Below are positions 35,001-43,258 of a stretch of DNA of 64,000 nt, piece after piece. How positions within the stretch are numbered: position 1 is the first letter of the stretch; each line of letters opens with the position of its first letter. Position numbers and translations under genes: made by a program. The notes under the pieces are model-generated. The model was not told where the DNA came from. It searched no databases and saw only the letters and a program-made list of their open reading frames with translations. The stretch lies in contig NZ_AP022332.1 of the NCBI RefSeq assembly GCF_009936375.1, forward strand, positions 1,607,501 through 1,671,500. Direction: 5' to 3'. Source of the DNA: Methylosinus sp. C49 (GTDB taxonomy: Bacteria; Pseudomonadota; Alphaproteobacteria; Rhizobiales; Beijerinckiaceae).

Positions 35001-35468
35001 ATGATGCGCATGGTTTTGATCGGGATCTGGGCTTGCGTGGTGACGCTCGGCTCGACCTTCGGCGCGTCCTATTGGAAATCGCATCGCAGCGCGCCGGGAG
35101 AGGCGGCGCAGCATGCGGAAAAGCTCGAGGTGAAGAAGGTCAAGCCGATCACCGTTCCGATCATCTCGGAAGGGACCCTCAAGGGCTATATTTCTGCGGA
35201 GTTCGCTTATGTCGTCGAGGCGTCGAGCAAAGGCGGACACGGCGGCGGCGGCGCGCCGGTGGACGCCGACAGCTATGTGATGGACGAAGCGTTTCGTCGA
35301 CTCTATGCGGACAATAATCTCGATTTTCGACGGATCGAAAAATACGATCTCAACGCGCTGACGAAGGAGCTCACCAAGAGCATCAATCAGCGGCTCGGTG
35401 GCGAGCTCGTGCGCGAGACATTGGTCAAGAGCTTCGCCTTCGTCCCGAAAGACGACATCCCACACTGA
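35001..35468 (+). CDS. Membrane-anchored hypothetical protein of the flagellar operon
   Basis: This 155-residue protein starts at an ATG with GGAG eight bases upstream. A single N-terminal membrane helix (about 3-24) is followed by a periplasmic part with 'ITVPIISEGTLKGYISAEFAYVVEA', a Gly/His patch 'GGHGGGG', and C-terminal 'ITKEL'-like helices near 'LTKELTKSINQRLGGELVRETLVKSF'. The layout recalls FliL (anchor plus small domain), but a true fliL exists at 37743, so this is a distinct family I cannot name. It ends just before a strong terminator. Confidence 0.78.
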   Translation: MMRMVLIGIWACVVTLGSTFGASYWKSHRSAPGEAAQHAEKLEVKKVKPITVPIISEGTLKGYISAEFAYVVEASSKGGHGGGGAPVDADSYVMDEAFRRLYADNNLDFRRIEKYDLNALTKELTKSINQRLGGELVRETLVKSFAFVPKDDIPH

Positions 35469-35475
35469 AAAAAAG

Positions 35476-35500
35476 GCTGGCCGGCGAAACGCCGGCCAGC
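35476..35500. terminator. Bidirectional intrinsic terminator
   Basis: A perfect 11-bp stem, GCTGGCCGGCG (35476-35486) with CGCCGGCCAGC (35490-35500), has an AAA loop, a run of seven A on its left side (35468-35474) and CCTTTG on its right. The A-run becomes a T-run for the minus strand. It therefore separates the plus-strand flagellar operon from the convergent regulator gene in both directions. Confidence 0.88.
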
Positions 35501-35539
35501 GCCTTTGTCCGTTCATCGAAGAGCTTGGAACGGCTTTTG

Positions 35540-36208
35540 TCAGCCGACCATCATATAGCCGAGGAAGCGTTGCGAATCGATCGGGTCGTAGCCGAGGCGC
35601 GCACGCAGCTTCTTGCGAAGCTTGCTCACATGGCTCTCGACGACGTTCTCCTCGACCACATCGTCGAAGAGACCATAGACCGCATTGAAGATCTGCGACT
35701 TGGTCAAGCGGCGCCCGCGGTTCATCACGAAATATTCGAGAATCCTGCGCTCGCGGCGTGGCAGGTTGAAAGGTTCTCCGCGCACCAGCGGATCGCGGCC
35801 GTCGAAGAACACCTGCATCGGCCCGACCACTGCATGATCGCGGCGTGTCTCGGCGCGGCGCCGAATCGCGTAGACGCGCGCGAGAATCTCTTTCACATGA
35901 ATCGGCTTGCGCACGACGTCATCGACGCCCGCTGTGAACAGGCCGAGCGTCTGCTCGAGCGACGGCGCCTCGTTCATCGCGATGACGGGCGCTTGAGAGC
36001 GCTTGCGAATGAGCTTCGGCAACTCCTCGCGCTCCGGGCACTCCCCGATCAGAAAGGCCTCCACCGCGAGCATATCCGTCTCGACCGCGGAGTCGACCCA
36101 ATCGATGAACTGCCCGGAACAGAACCCCGCCGAGGAGATTCCCTCCTGGCCGAAGTGGCGCGCATACCCACTCGTCACCAGTTCACGCTCATCGACGATT
36201 ATGAACAT
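35540..36208 (-). CDS. ftcR: Flagellar transcriptional regulator of the FtcR/Rem family
   Basis: This 222-residue OmpR-like regulator starts at the ATG with AAGGGG six bases upstream. The receiver-like N-domain ('[23 protein letters not shown]') lacks the usual acidic pair and has an atypical phospho-site region, as in Brucella FtcR and Sinorhizobium Rem, which activate flagellar genes in a growth-phase manner. The C-terminal winged helix ('[30 protein letters not shown]', '[17 protein letters not shown]') binds DNA. It probably activates operons in this window. Confidence 0.93.
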   Translation of the reverse strand: MFIIVDERELVTSGYARHFGQEGISSAGFCSGQFIDWVDSAVETDMLAVEAFLIGECPEREELPKLIRKRSQAPVIAMNEAPSLEQTLGLFTAGVDDVVRKPIHVKEILARVYAIRRRAETRRDHAVVGPMQVFFDGRDPLVRGEPFNLPRRERRILEYFVMNRGRRLTKSQIFNAVYGLFDDVVEENVVESHVSKLRKKLRARLGYDPIDSQRFLGYMMVG

Positions 36209-36449
36209 TGCCGTCCCCTTGACATCCGTCTCGCCCTGGCAATCTGCGCGAATCACTATAGGGACTACTTAGCCGCATCGATTCCGCGGCGTCAACGAAA
36301 TAGTAACCAAATAAAGTAATGCTTTCTTTACCAGCCTGTGTCTCGACGCGAGTCGCGCGCCGCGACTCGTGCAAGCCACACGCAAGGCGGATCGGTCAGC
36401 CTATGCGGCGTCGAAGATGGGCGTCGAGCCAGATCCCGGGCCATATCCA
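36209..36449. promoter_or_regulatory. Divergent promoter region of ftcR and motE
   Basis: An AT-rich stretch at about 36290-36335, unusual in this GC-rich window, lies between the two divergent genes and includes 'aaagtaatgctttcttta', an inverted repeat (aaag/cttt). It is the likely site of promoters for ftcR and the motE-flgH-fliL-fliP operon, possibly with autoregulation. No sigma-factor motif could be fixed. Confidence 0.4.
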
Positions 36450-37001
36450 ATGTCAAATTTGCGAAAGGCGCTTCCGCTCGTCGCCGCGGCGGCGTTCGTG
36501 TCATGCGCCTTCGCCGTTGCGGCGGAGCAGAAGAAGGCGGAGCCTGTCGCCAAGGAGGAGCCGCCGCGAATGAGAGAAGCGCGCGCTGCGCCGCCGCCTC
36601 CCGACGCGCGGCAATATTGCGCGGATATAGCGGCCGCCGCCGGCGCCGCGCGCAATGCGCGGCAAGAGAAGGAGCTGCTCGACATCGAACAGCGAATCGC
36701 CAAGCGCACCGCGGAGCTCGAAGCCAAGCGGGCGGAGCTGCAGGATGTGCTCGATCGCTATGATTCGCTGCTGAAGCAGACGGACGAGCGGCTCGTCTCC
36801 ATTTATGGACGCATGCGGCCGGAAGCCGCCGCTGCGCAATTCGCGAATATGGAGGAGGACATGGCGGCGGCCATGCTCATGCGGCTGCAGCCCAAGCAGT
36901 CTAGCGCGATCCTCAATGAGATGGAAGCTGCTCGCGCCGTCGTGCTGACCAAGAAGGTCGCCGCCTTGTCGAGCCTCGTCGGCGGCGGAAAGAAGCAATG
37001 A
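36450..37001 (+). CDS. motE: Motility protein MotE (MotC chaperone)
   Basis: This 183-residue periplasmic protein has a signal peptide (ALPLVAAAAFVSCAFAVA), a coiled coil ('QEKELLDIEQRIAKRTAELEAKRAELQDVLDRYDSLL') and a C-terminal MgtE-N-like domain ('YGRMRPEAAAAQFANMEEDMAAAMLMRLQPKQSSAILNEME'). In Sinorhizobium MotE folds and stabilises periplasmic MotC, and motC is present here. Start chosen as the ATG before the signal peptide; ATGs at 36369 and 36417 are in frame. Its stop overlaps flgH. Confidence 0.9.
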   Translation: MSNLRKALPLVAAAAFVSCAFAVAAEQKKAEPVAKEEPPRMREARAAPPPPDARQYCADIAAAAGAARNARQEKELLDIEQRIAKRTAELEAKRAELQDVLDRYDSLLKQTDERLVSIYGRMRPEAAAAQFANMEEDMAAAMLMRLQPKQSSAILNEMEAARAVVLTKKVAALSSLVGGGKKQ

Positions 37002-37723
37002 AGCATCTGGCTATAGCGATCGGCTCGGCGCTGGCGCTGGCGGGATGCGCGACGGACCCGCGCGACATCGGGCGCGAGCCGCATATGAGCCCTGTCGGGA
37101 GCGGCTTGTCCGCCTATGATGATCAGCTGCCGACCGGCTCCGTGCGCCCGCCCGCCCTCGGGCCGCAGATGCGGCTGGACGAGAACAGGGTCAATCTCTA
37201 CCGCGACGTGCGCGCGATGACGGTCGGCGATGTCGTCACCGTCAATATATCTATGGACGACAAGGCGGTGCTCGGCAATTCCACTGATCGCTCGCGCGAT
37301 TCCAAGGTCAAGACGACTTGGTCGTTTCTGTTCGATTTCCTCGCCGGCGCATCATCGGCGCCGCCCGAGCGCAAATGGACCGGCACGGTCAATAATGATC
37401 TGCAATCGAGCAGCTCGACGCAGGGGCAGGGGTCCATCAACCGATCAGAGCAGATTCGGCTTTCTGTCGCCGCCGTCGTCACCGCGGTTCTGCCCAATGG
37501 CAATCTCATGCTGCGCGGATCGCAGGAGATTCGCGTGAACTACGAGCTGCGCGTGCTGACGATCGCCGGCATCGCGCGGCCGCGCGACATCGGCAAGGAC
37601 AATATGATCTCCTATGACAAAATCGCCGAGGCGCGCGTCTCCTATGGCGGACGTGGGCGATTGACGGAGGTGCAGCAGCCCGCATGGGGGCAGCAGGCCT
37701 ACGACATATTCGCGCCGTTCTGA
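36998..37723 (+). CDS. flgH: Flagellar L-ring protein FlgH
   Basis: This 241-residue outer-membrane lipoprotein forms the L-ring bushing. The lipobox 'LALAGC' (Cys about 17) is intact. Landmarks are 'LYRDVRAMTVGDVVTVNISMDDKAVLGN', 'SSSTQGQGSINRSEQI' and 'NLMLRGSQEIRVNYELRVLTIAGIARPRDI'. It overlaps motE by four bases (ATGA), and fliL follows after 19 bases. Confidence 0.96.
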   Translation: MKHLAIAIGSALALAGCATDPRDIGREPHMSPVGSGLSAYDDQLPTGSVRPPALGPQMRLDENRVNLYRDVRAMTVGDVVTVNISMDDKAVLGNSTDRSRDSKVKTTWSFLFDFLAGASSAPPERKWTGTVNNDLQSSSSTQGQGSINRSEQIRLSVAAVVTAVLPNGNLMLRGSQEIRVNYELRVLTIAGIARPRDIGKDNMISYDKIAEARVSYGGRGRLTEVQQPAWGQQAYDIFAPF

Positions 37724-37742
37724 GACAGGAAGGGGAAGGAAC

Positions 37743-38315
37743 GTGGCCGCGCCGTCTGGCACCTCCAACGCCGCCGAAACGCATTCGTCGTCCTCCGGCC
37801 AGCTGGCGCTCGCGCTCATCGTCGCGACGGTGCTCGGCGCCGGGGGCGGCGGCTTTTTGGGCTTCACGCTGACCGGCGATCCGGCCACGGCCGCAAAATC
37901 CGGGGAGCCCGCCCCGGCCGAGAGCGCGGCGCCGAAAAAGAGCGCCGAGCCCGTCGATAAGGGACATGGCGGACATGGCGCCGCCGCGCCCAGCGAAGGC
38001 GCGAAGGATGCGCCGCTGGCGAAGATGAAGCTCAAGGAGCTCGCGCCGATCGTCACCAATCTCGCCGTGCCGGAGACCGGATGGGTGCGCCTTCAGGCGT
38101 CGATCGTCTATGACTCCCAAGCCGTGCCGCAGCCGGACATATTGATCTCGCAAGTGACCGCGGACATCGTCGCCTTTCTGCGGACGATGACTCTGGCCTC
38201 GCTCGAAGGCTCGGACGGCCTGCGGCGTTTGCATGAAGATCTGACCGATCGGGCGGCGACACGGTCAGAAGGGCATATTCAGGAGGTCATCATTCAAGCT
38301 CTGGTCGTTCAATGA
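37743..38315 (+). CDS. fliL: Stator-associated flagellar protein FliL
   Basis: This 190-residue single-span protein starts at GTG. After a Ser-rich cytosolic leader, one membrane helix (about 19-43, Gly-rich) leads to a periplasmic domain with 'LAPIVTNLAVPETGWVRLQASIVY' and 'DIVAFLRTMTLASLEGSDGLRRLHEDLTDRA'. FliL rings surround the stator in other bacteria. Its stop overlaps the fliP ATG. Confidence 0.94.
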   Translation: MAAPSGTSNAAETHSSSSGQLALALIVATVLGAGGGGFLGFTLTGDPATAAKSGEPAPAESAAPKKSAEPVDKGHGGHGAAAPSEGAKDAPLAKMKLKELAPIVTNLAVPETGWVRLQASIVYDSQAVPQPDILISQVTADIVAFLRTMTLASLEGSDGLRRLHEDLTDRAATRSEGHIQEVIIQALVVQ

Positions 38316-39046
38316 AGCGCGCCGCCGCTCTCCTTCTACTTCTCCTCCTCACGCCGACCGCCGCTGTGGCGCAGGGGTTCGATCTCAACGCCCTGCTGCC
38401 TTCGGGCGGCGGCGCGGCCAGCGGAAGGATCGTCCAGATCCTCGTTCTGCTGACGGTGCTCTCCATCGCGCCGGGCCTGCTCATCATGGTGACGAGCTTC
38501 ACCCGCTTCGCCATAGCGCTGTCGTTTCTGCGCAGCGGCTTGGGGCTGCAGAGCACGCCGGCCAATCTCGTGCTCATCAGCCTCGCTTTGTTCATGACCT
38601 TCTATGTGATGGCGCCGACTTTCGACGCGGCCTGGAAGGACGGGCTGAAGCCGTTGATGGACAATAAGATCACCGAGGTGGAGGCGTTCGACAAAATCTC
38701 GCAGCCGTTCCGCAAGTTCATGATCGCCAATGTGCGTGACAAGGACATCAAGCTGTTCGAGAATTTGACCAAGGACAAAGGGACGACCGGAGATTATGAG
38801 AAGCTCGGTCTCCAGGTTCTCGCCCCCGCCTTCATGATCTCCGAGCTGCGCCGCGGCTTCGAGATCGGCTTTCTCATCGTGCTGCCCTTTCTCGTCATCG
38901 ACATGGTCGTCGCGGTGATCACAATGTCGATGGGCATGATGATGCTGCCGCCGACCGCTATCTCCTTGCCGATCAAAGTGCTGTTCTTCATCCTCATCGA
39001 CGGGTGGAATCTCCTCGTCGGCAGCCTCATCCGCTCTTACGGCTGA
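38312..39046 (+). CDS. fliP: Flagellar export gate protein FliP
   Basis: This 244-residue membrane protein with an N-terminal signal sequence forms the core of the export gate with FliQ and FliR, encoded in another operon here. Landmarks are 'APGLLIMVTSFTRFAIALSFLRSGLGLQSTPANLVLISLALFMTFYVM', 'FLIVLPFLVIDMVVA' and 'MGMMMLPPTAISLPIKVLFFILIDGWNLLVGSL'-type sequence. It is the last gene of its operon. fliO is not seen. Confidence 0.97.
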   Translation: MKRAAALLLLLLLTPTAAVAQGFDLNALLPSGGGAASGRIVQILVLLTVLSIAPGLLIMVTSFTRFAIALSFLRSGLGLQSTPANLVLISLALFMTFYVMAPTFDAAWKDGLKPLMDNKITEVEAFDKISQPFRKFMIANVRDKDIKLFENLTKDKGTTGDYEKLGLQVLAPAFMISELRRGFEIGFLIVLPFLVIDMVVAVITMSMGMMMLPPTAISLPIKVLFFILIDGWNLLVGSLIRSYG

Positions 39047-39210
39047 GGCGGCGTCCACAGGGAGCGCCGGCCGCCGAGCGCGGCTCCAAATCCCTGTTAG
39101 CCCTTCATTAATCGCATTTTTCGTGAATTGTGGCGATCCTCCGCCCGGCGTGTAATATCCGATTGTCGAGCGCGGCCATGCGGAACCGCAGGCGCGCCGT
39201 CGACAGAGTT

Positions 39211-39276
39211 CTTCGGATAGGGCCGGGCGCCCAAGGCATGATGCCGCTTCCGTCGAGCCGGTGAATTTCCGGGATG
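39211..39276 (+). promoter_or_regulatory. Structured 5' leader of flagellin gene 1 (conserved with copy 2)
   Basis: About 66 bases of the flagellin-1 leader are nearly identical to the leader of flagellin 2 (40446-40513). Three consecutive small hairpins can be drawn: GGGC/GCCC, GGCA-TGA-TGCC, and CCGG/CCGG with a 7-base loop. Spacing to the start codon is about 35-45 bases in both copies. Candidates are an FlbT-responsive leader or a member of the 'flg-Rhizobiales' RNA class. The conservation is seen directly; the function is inferred. Confidence 0.7.
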
Positions 39277-39308
39277 TCGCGTTCACCTCATCCAAGGATC
39301 GACGAGTC

Positions 39309-40220
39309 ATGTCCAGCATTTTGACCAACGCCTCCGCCATCACCGCTCTGCAGTCGCTGCGCTCGGTTCAGTCCTCGCTCGCCTCGACCCAGAAGGAGAT
39401 TTCGACCGGCCTGAAGATTTCTTCGGCCACCGACAACGCCTCCACCTGGTCGATCGCCCAGACGATGAAATCCGACCAGGGCGTTCTCTCGACCATCAGC
39501 GACTCGCTGTCGGTTAGCTCCTCAGTGCTCAACGTCGCCACCGCGGCCGTGACCAACGCCATCTCGGTCATCAACAACATCAAATCCGCTGTCGCGCAGG
39601 CAGCTCAGCCGGGCGCGGACACGGCGAAGATCGGCACCAGCCTCACCGGCCTCAGCGATCAGCTCAAGAGCATCGTCACCTCCGCGAACTTCAACGGCCT
39701 CAATCTGCTCGATGGCTCGCGCAGCACCTTCAATTCCATCGCCTCCTATAGCGACGGAACCGGCACTGCGGCTTCGGCGCTGAACACGATCGACCTCAAC
39801 GTCACGGCGCTGATCGGCGGCGGCGGCGCCTCGCCCGTGGTCGCGGCCGGCGCCGGCATATTGGAGGCGGCTCAGGCCACCGGCGCTACTGCGGCGACCG
39901 ATTTCACGAGCCTTTCGGCGAGCGACGTCGCTTCGGCCGCGACGATCACCGACACTCTGTCCAACGCCGACAAGGTGATCGCGGATCTCACGAAATACGC
40001 CTCGCAGATCGGCGCGACGCAGAGCAGCGTCAACGGCCAGGCCGCCTTCATGAAGACCCTGAACGAGGGTCTGACCGCGGGCGTGAGCTCGCTGGTCGAC
40101 GCCGACATGAACGAAGCCTCGACCCGCCTGCAGGCCTTGCAGACGCAGCAGCAGCTCGGCGTCCAGTCGCTGTCGATCGCCAATCAGAACAGCCAGATCA
40201 TTCTGCGCCTGTTCCAGTAA
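39309..40220 (+). CDS. flaA: Flagellin (copy 1)
   Basis: This 303-residue filament subunit has the conserved N-terminal D0/D1 helix ('ALQSLRSVQSSLASTQKEISTGLKISSATDNAS') and the C-terminal D0 helix ('EASTRLQALQTQQQLGVQSLSIANQNSQIILRLF'). The middle variable region is short, as in rhizobial flagellins. The start at 39309 has AAGGA upstream and matches copy 2. It is followed by a strong intrinsic terminator, so the two flagellin genes are separate transcription units. Symbol by analogy. Confidence 0.97.
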   Translation: MSSILTNASAITALQSLRSVQSSLASTQKEISTGLKISSATDNASTWSIAQTMKSDQGVLSTISDSLSVSSSVLNVATAAVTNAISVINNIKSAVAQAAQPGADTAKIGTSLTGLSDQLKSIVTSANFNGLNLLDGSRSTFNSIASYSDGTGTAASALNTIDLNVTALIGGGGASPVVAAGAGILEAAQATGATAATDFTSLSASDVASAATITDTLSNADKVIADLTKYASQIGATQSSVNGQAAFMKTLNEGLTAGVSSLVDADMNEASTRLQALQTQQQLGVQSLSIANQNSQIILRLFQ

Positions 40221-40251
40221 TTCGCCGCCGACCCTTCTTTTCCGGCAAGAG

Positions 40252-40281
40252 GCCGCGCCCTTCGGGGCGCGGCTTTTTTTT
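40252..40281 (+). terminator. Strong intrinsic terminator after flagellin 1
   Basis: GCCGCGCCC (40252-40260), loop TTCG, GGGCGCGGC (40265-40273), then eight T (40274-40281). This is a textbook Rho-independent terminator with a UUCG tetraloop. It isolates flagellin 1 from flagellin 2. Confidence 0.95.
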
Positions 40282-40445
40282 GTCTCGCGCCGGCGCCGGC
40301 GCATTTGGCCGCTTAGACCTTTGTTAAGGTTATCTAGTTAGGTTAACCACCGTGCAGGCTGTGCTGTAACCGTCGATGCCGGAACGGTTTCGACGGGTCG
40401 TCGAGTGGATTTGGCTCCCGCGATGTGGCGCTCCGCCGATGACTG

Positions 40446-40513
40446 CTTCGGATAGGGCTCCCGAGCCCAAAGGCATGATGCCGTTTCCGTCGAGCCGGTG
40501 AAATTCCGGGATG
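40446..40513 (+). promoter_or_regulatory. Structured 5' leader of flagellin gene 2 (conserved with copy 1)
   Basis: The second copy of the flagellin leader. Hairpins are GGGCT (40455-40459) with AGCCC (40464-40468); GGCA (40472-40475) with TGCC (40479-40482); CCGG (40495-40498) with CCGG (40506-40509). Compared with copy 1 the first stem differs in sequence but still pairs, which is a compensatory-type change. The surrounding non-structured bases upstream (40282-40440) do not match copy 1, so the block is selectively kept. Confidence 0.7.
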
Positions 40514-40554
40514 CCATTCGTCACTAGTTTCACCCCAAAAGGGATCGATGAGTC

Positions 40555-41466
40555 ATGTCCAGCATTCTCACTAATCCATCGGCTATCACGGCCCTTCAGT
40601 CGCTGCGGGCGACGCAGCAGGCGCTTGCGAGCACGCAGAAGGAAGTTTCGACGGGCCTCAAGATTTCGAGCGCCACCGATAACGCCTCCACCTGGTCGAT
40701 CGCCGAGACGATGAAGTCCGATCAAGGCGTGCTGTCGACGATCGGCGATTCGATGGCGGTGAGCTCATCGCTCCTGAACATCGCCCAGACCGCCGTCACC
40801 AATGCGATCTCGGTGCTCAACAACATCAAATCGGCGGTCGCGCAGGCGGCGCAGCCCGGCGCCGACACGGCGAAGATCGGCACGAGCCTGACCGGCCTCA
40901 GCAATCAGCTGAAGAGCATCGTCGCTTCGGCCAGCTTCAACGGCCTCAATATTCTGGACGGCTCGCAATCGTCCTTCGCCTTCATCGCCTCTTACACGGA
41001 TGGCGGCGGCTCGACCGCTTCGGCGCTCAACACGATCGATCTCACAGCGACCGCGCTGATCGGCGGTGGCGGAGCCTCGCCTGCGGTGGCGGCGGGCTCG
41101 GGCATTTTGGAAGCCGCGCAGGGAACGGGCGCGACGGCCGCGACCGATTTCACCAATTTATCGGAGACGGACGTCTCCTCGAGCTCGGTGATCACCGATT
41201 CGCTGACCAACGCCGACAAGGTGATCTCCGATCTCACCAAATATGCGGCGCAGATCGGCGCGACGCAGACGACGATCACCGGTCAGGCCGCTTTCGTCAA
41301 AACATTGAACGAAGCCCTCACCAATGGCGTCAGCTCGCTCGTCGACGCCGACATGAACGAGGCCTCCACGCGCCTGCAGGCGCTGCAGACGCAGCAGCAG
41401 CTCGGCGTGCAGTCTCTCTCGATCGCCAACCAGAACAGCCAGATCATCCTCAAGCTGTTCCAGTGA
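40555..41466 (+). CDS. flaB: Flagellin (copy 2)
   Basis: This 303-residue paralogue of copy 1 has the same length and nearly the same termini; differences cluster in residues about 20-70 and 140-230. The ending 'QLGVQSLSIANQNSQIILKLF' differs from copy 1 by one residue (Lys for Arg). The upstream start context GATGAGTC-ATG is shared. Two flagellins may build a mixed filament, as in Sinorhizobium complex flagella. Symbol by analogy. Confidence 0.97.
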   Translation: MSSILTNPSAITALQSLRATQQALASTQKEVSTGLKISSATDNASTWSIAETMKSDQGVLSTIGDSMAVSSSLLNIAQTAVTNAISVLNNIKSAVAQAAQPGADTAKIGTSLTGLSNQLKSIVASASFNGLNILDGSQSSFAFIASYTDGGGSTASALNTIDLTATALIGGGGASPAVAAGSGILEAAQGTGATAATDFTNLSETDVSSSSVITDSLTNADKVISDLTKYAAQIGATQTTITGQAAFVKTLNEALTNGVSSLVDADMNEASTRLQALQTQQQLGVQSLSIANQNSQIILKLFQ

Positions 41467-41480
41467 CGCTTTCGACGATC

Positions 41481-41520
41481 CGAGGAAGGGGCTCGCCGCC
41501 GATGGCGAGACCCTTCCTCG
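41481..41520 (+). terminator. Long stem-loop after flagellin 2
   Basis: A 17-bp stem with one mismatch pairs 41481-41497 with 41504-41520 around loop GCCGAT, 15 bases after the flagellin-2 stop. No long T-run follows (TCTGAG), but the stem is very stable and likely terminates or protects the flagellin mRNA. Confidence 0.75.
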
Positions 41521-41608
41521 TCTGAGCCGATAGAAGCGGCAAAGTTCGCGCAAGCCACCGACGGCACATTGGGGCACCGCATCGCGTCAACCCGATGAAA
41601 CGCCCCCA

Positions 41609-43258
41609 ATGGATCGCCTCAATCAGCTGCGAGACAATCTGCTCGGACTTGGTCCCCGCAAGCTCGCCGCCCTCGCCATGATCTTTGTCCTCGTCCTGGC
41701 GGTGACCGGGGTCGGGGCCTTCTATCTTTCCCGTCCGAACTTCGAGGTTCTCTACGCGGGCCTCGATAGAGAGGATGTGAGCCGCATCGGCGCCGCGTTG
41801 AAAACGAGCGGAGTTCCCTTCGACATCAACCCCGAGGGCAACGCCGTCTCCGTTCACTACGGCCAAGCCGCTCAAGCGCGCATGATGCTCGCCGAACGAG
41901 GCCTGCCCCAGAGCGCCAACGCCGGCTACGAGCTGTTCGACAAGGTCGGCTCGCTCGGTCTCACCTCCTTCATGCAGGAGGTGACGCGCATACGCGCGCT
42001 GGAAGGCGAGCTCGCCCGAACCATTCAGCTGATTCGCGGCGTGAAGGCTGCGCGCGTGCATATCGTGCTCGCCGACGAGGGCTCGTTCCGCCGCGCCAAG
42101 CAGCCGCCCTCCGCCTCCGTCGTCATTCGCACGGAGAGCCCCGACGACTCCAAAGCCGCGCATGCGATCCGACATCTCGTCGCCGCATCCATTCCCGGCA
42201 TGACAGTCGATCAAGTCACGGTGCTCAACACCGATGGCATGCTGCTCACCACCTCCGAGGGCGATGAGAATGACGCTGTGCCCGGCAAGACGCTGACGCT
42301 CGAGCGCACCGTCGCCAAGGATATTCAGGACAATATCCGTCGCACCCTCACGCCTTATCTCCGCTTGTCGAATTTCCAGGTGAGTGTGCGAACGCGTATC
42401 AACACGGATCGCAAGCAGACCAATGAGACCATCTTCGATCCCGAGTCGAGGGTCGAGAGATCGGTGCGCGTCGTCAAGGAGAATTCGACGTCGCAGAACA
42501 ACAGCACCACCGGCTCTGCCGGCGCGGACCGCAATATTCCGCAGGACAATAAGCCGTCCGCATCCGAGGGGAAGCAGTCCAACGACGAGAACAAGAAAAA
42601 CGAGGAGCTCACCAATTTCGAGCTCTCGTCCAAGACGATCACCACCGTCAGCGGCGGCTACACGGTCGAGAACATCTCCATCGCCGTGCTGGTCAATCGC
42701 GCGAGCCTCGGCGCGCTCGGCAAGGATGCGCCAAAGCCGGAGGCGGTCGAGCGCCAGATCAAGGAGATCGAGCAATTGGTGTCGACGGCCGCCGGCCTGC
42801 GCAAGGAGCGCGGCGATACGGTGAAAATCTCCGCTGTCGAGTTCATGCCGAATGAAAATGATATGGGTCCGGTCGAGGCGCCGGGCTGGGCGGATGCGCT
42901 CACGCATCAGCTGGGCTCGGTCATCAACGCGCTGGCGCTGATCGCCGTCACTGTGATGCTCGTCATCTTCGGCCTGCGTCCCGCGACGCGCGCTCTGCTC
43001 GCCGAGACGCCGAGCGCGGCGCTCGCCGAAAGCGCCTCGCCTATGCTCGATCTCGATGGCGGCATAGAGCTGCCCTTCACGCCGCTCGAGGCGCCGGAGT
43101 TCACAATGGCGGCGGCGATCGATACGGGGCTGATCGAGGATATCGCCGATCAGGAGAATCCCACCCCGCAGAAGCGGCTCGAGCAGCTGATCGAGGCCGA
43201 TGAGATGCAGGCGGTCGCGATCCTGAAACAATGGATGTACGCGGAGGGCCGCGTTTGA
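41609..43258 (+). CDS. fliF: Flagellar MS-ring protein FliF
   Basis: This 549-residue protein forms the inner-membrane MS-ring. It has two membrane helices (about 18-40 and 435-455) bounding the ring-building domains. Landmarks are 'FEVLYAGLDREDVSRIGAAL', 'ANAGYELFDKVGSLGLTSFMQEV' and 'ELARTIQLIRGVKAARVHIVLADEGSFRR'. The cytosolic C-terminus, which binds FliG, ends the protein. It opens the operon fliF-fliH-motB-motC-fliK; its stop overlaps the next ATG (TGATG). Confidence 0.97.
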   Translation: MDRLNQLRDNLLGLGPRKLAALAMIFVLVLAVTGVGAFYLSRPNFEVLYAGLDREDVSRIGAALKTSGVPFDINPEGNAVSVHYGQAAQARMMLAERGLPQSANAGYELFDKVGSLGLTSFMQEVTRIRALEGELARTIQLIRGVKAARVHIVLADEGSFRRAKQPPSASVVIRTESPDDSKAAHAIRHLVAASIPGMTVDQVTVLNTDGMLLTTSEGDENDAVPGKTLTLERTVAKDIQDNIRRTLTPYLRLSNFQVSVRTRINTDRKQTNETIFDPESRVERSVRVVKENSTSQNNSTTGSAGADRNIPQDNKPSASEGKQSNDENKKNEELTNFELSSKTITTVSGGYTVENISIAVLVNRASLGALGKDAPKPEAVERQIKEIEQLVSTAAGLRKERGDTVKISAVEFMPNENDMGPVEAPGWADALTHQLGSVINALALIAVTVMLVIFGLRPATRALLAETPSAALAESASPMLDLDGGIELPFTPLEAPEFTMAAAIDTGLIEDIADQENPTPQKRLEQLIEADEMQAVAILKQWMYAEGRV

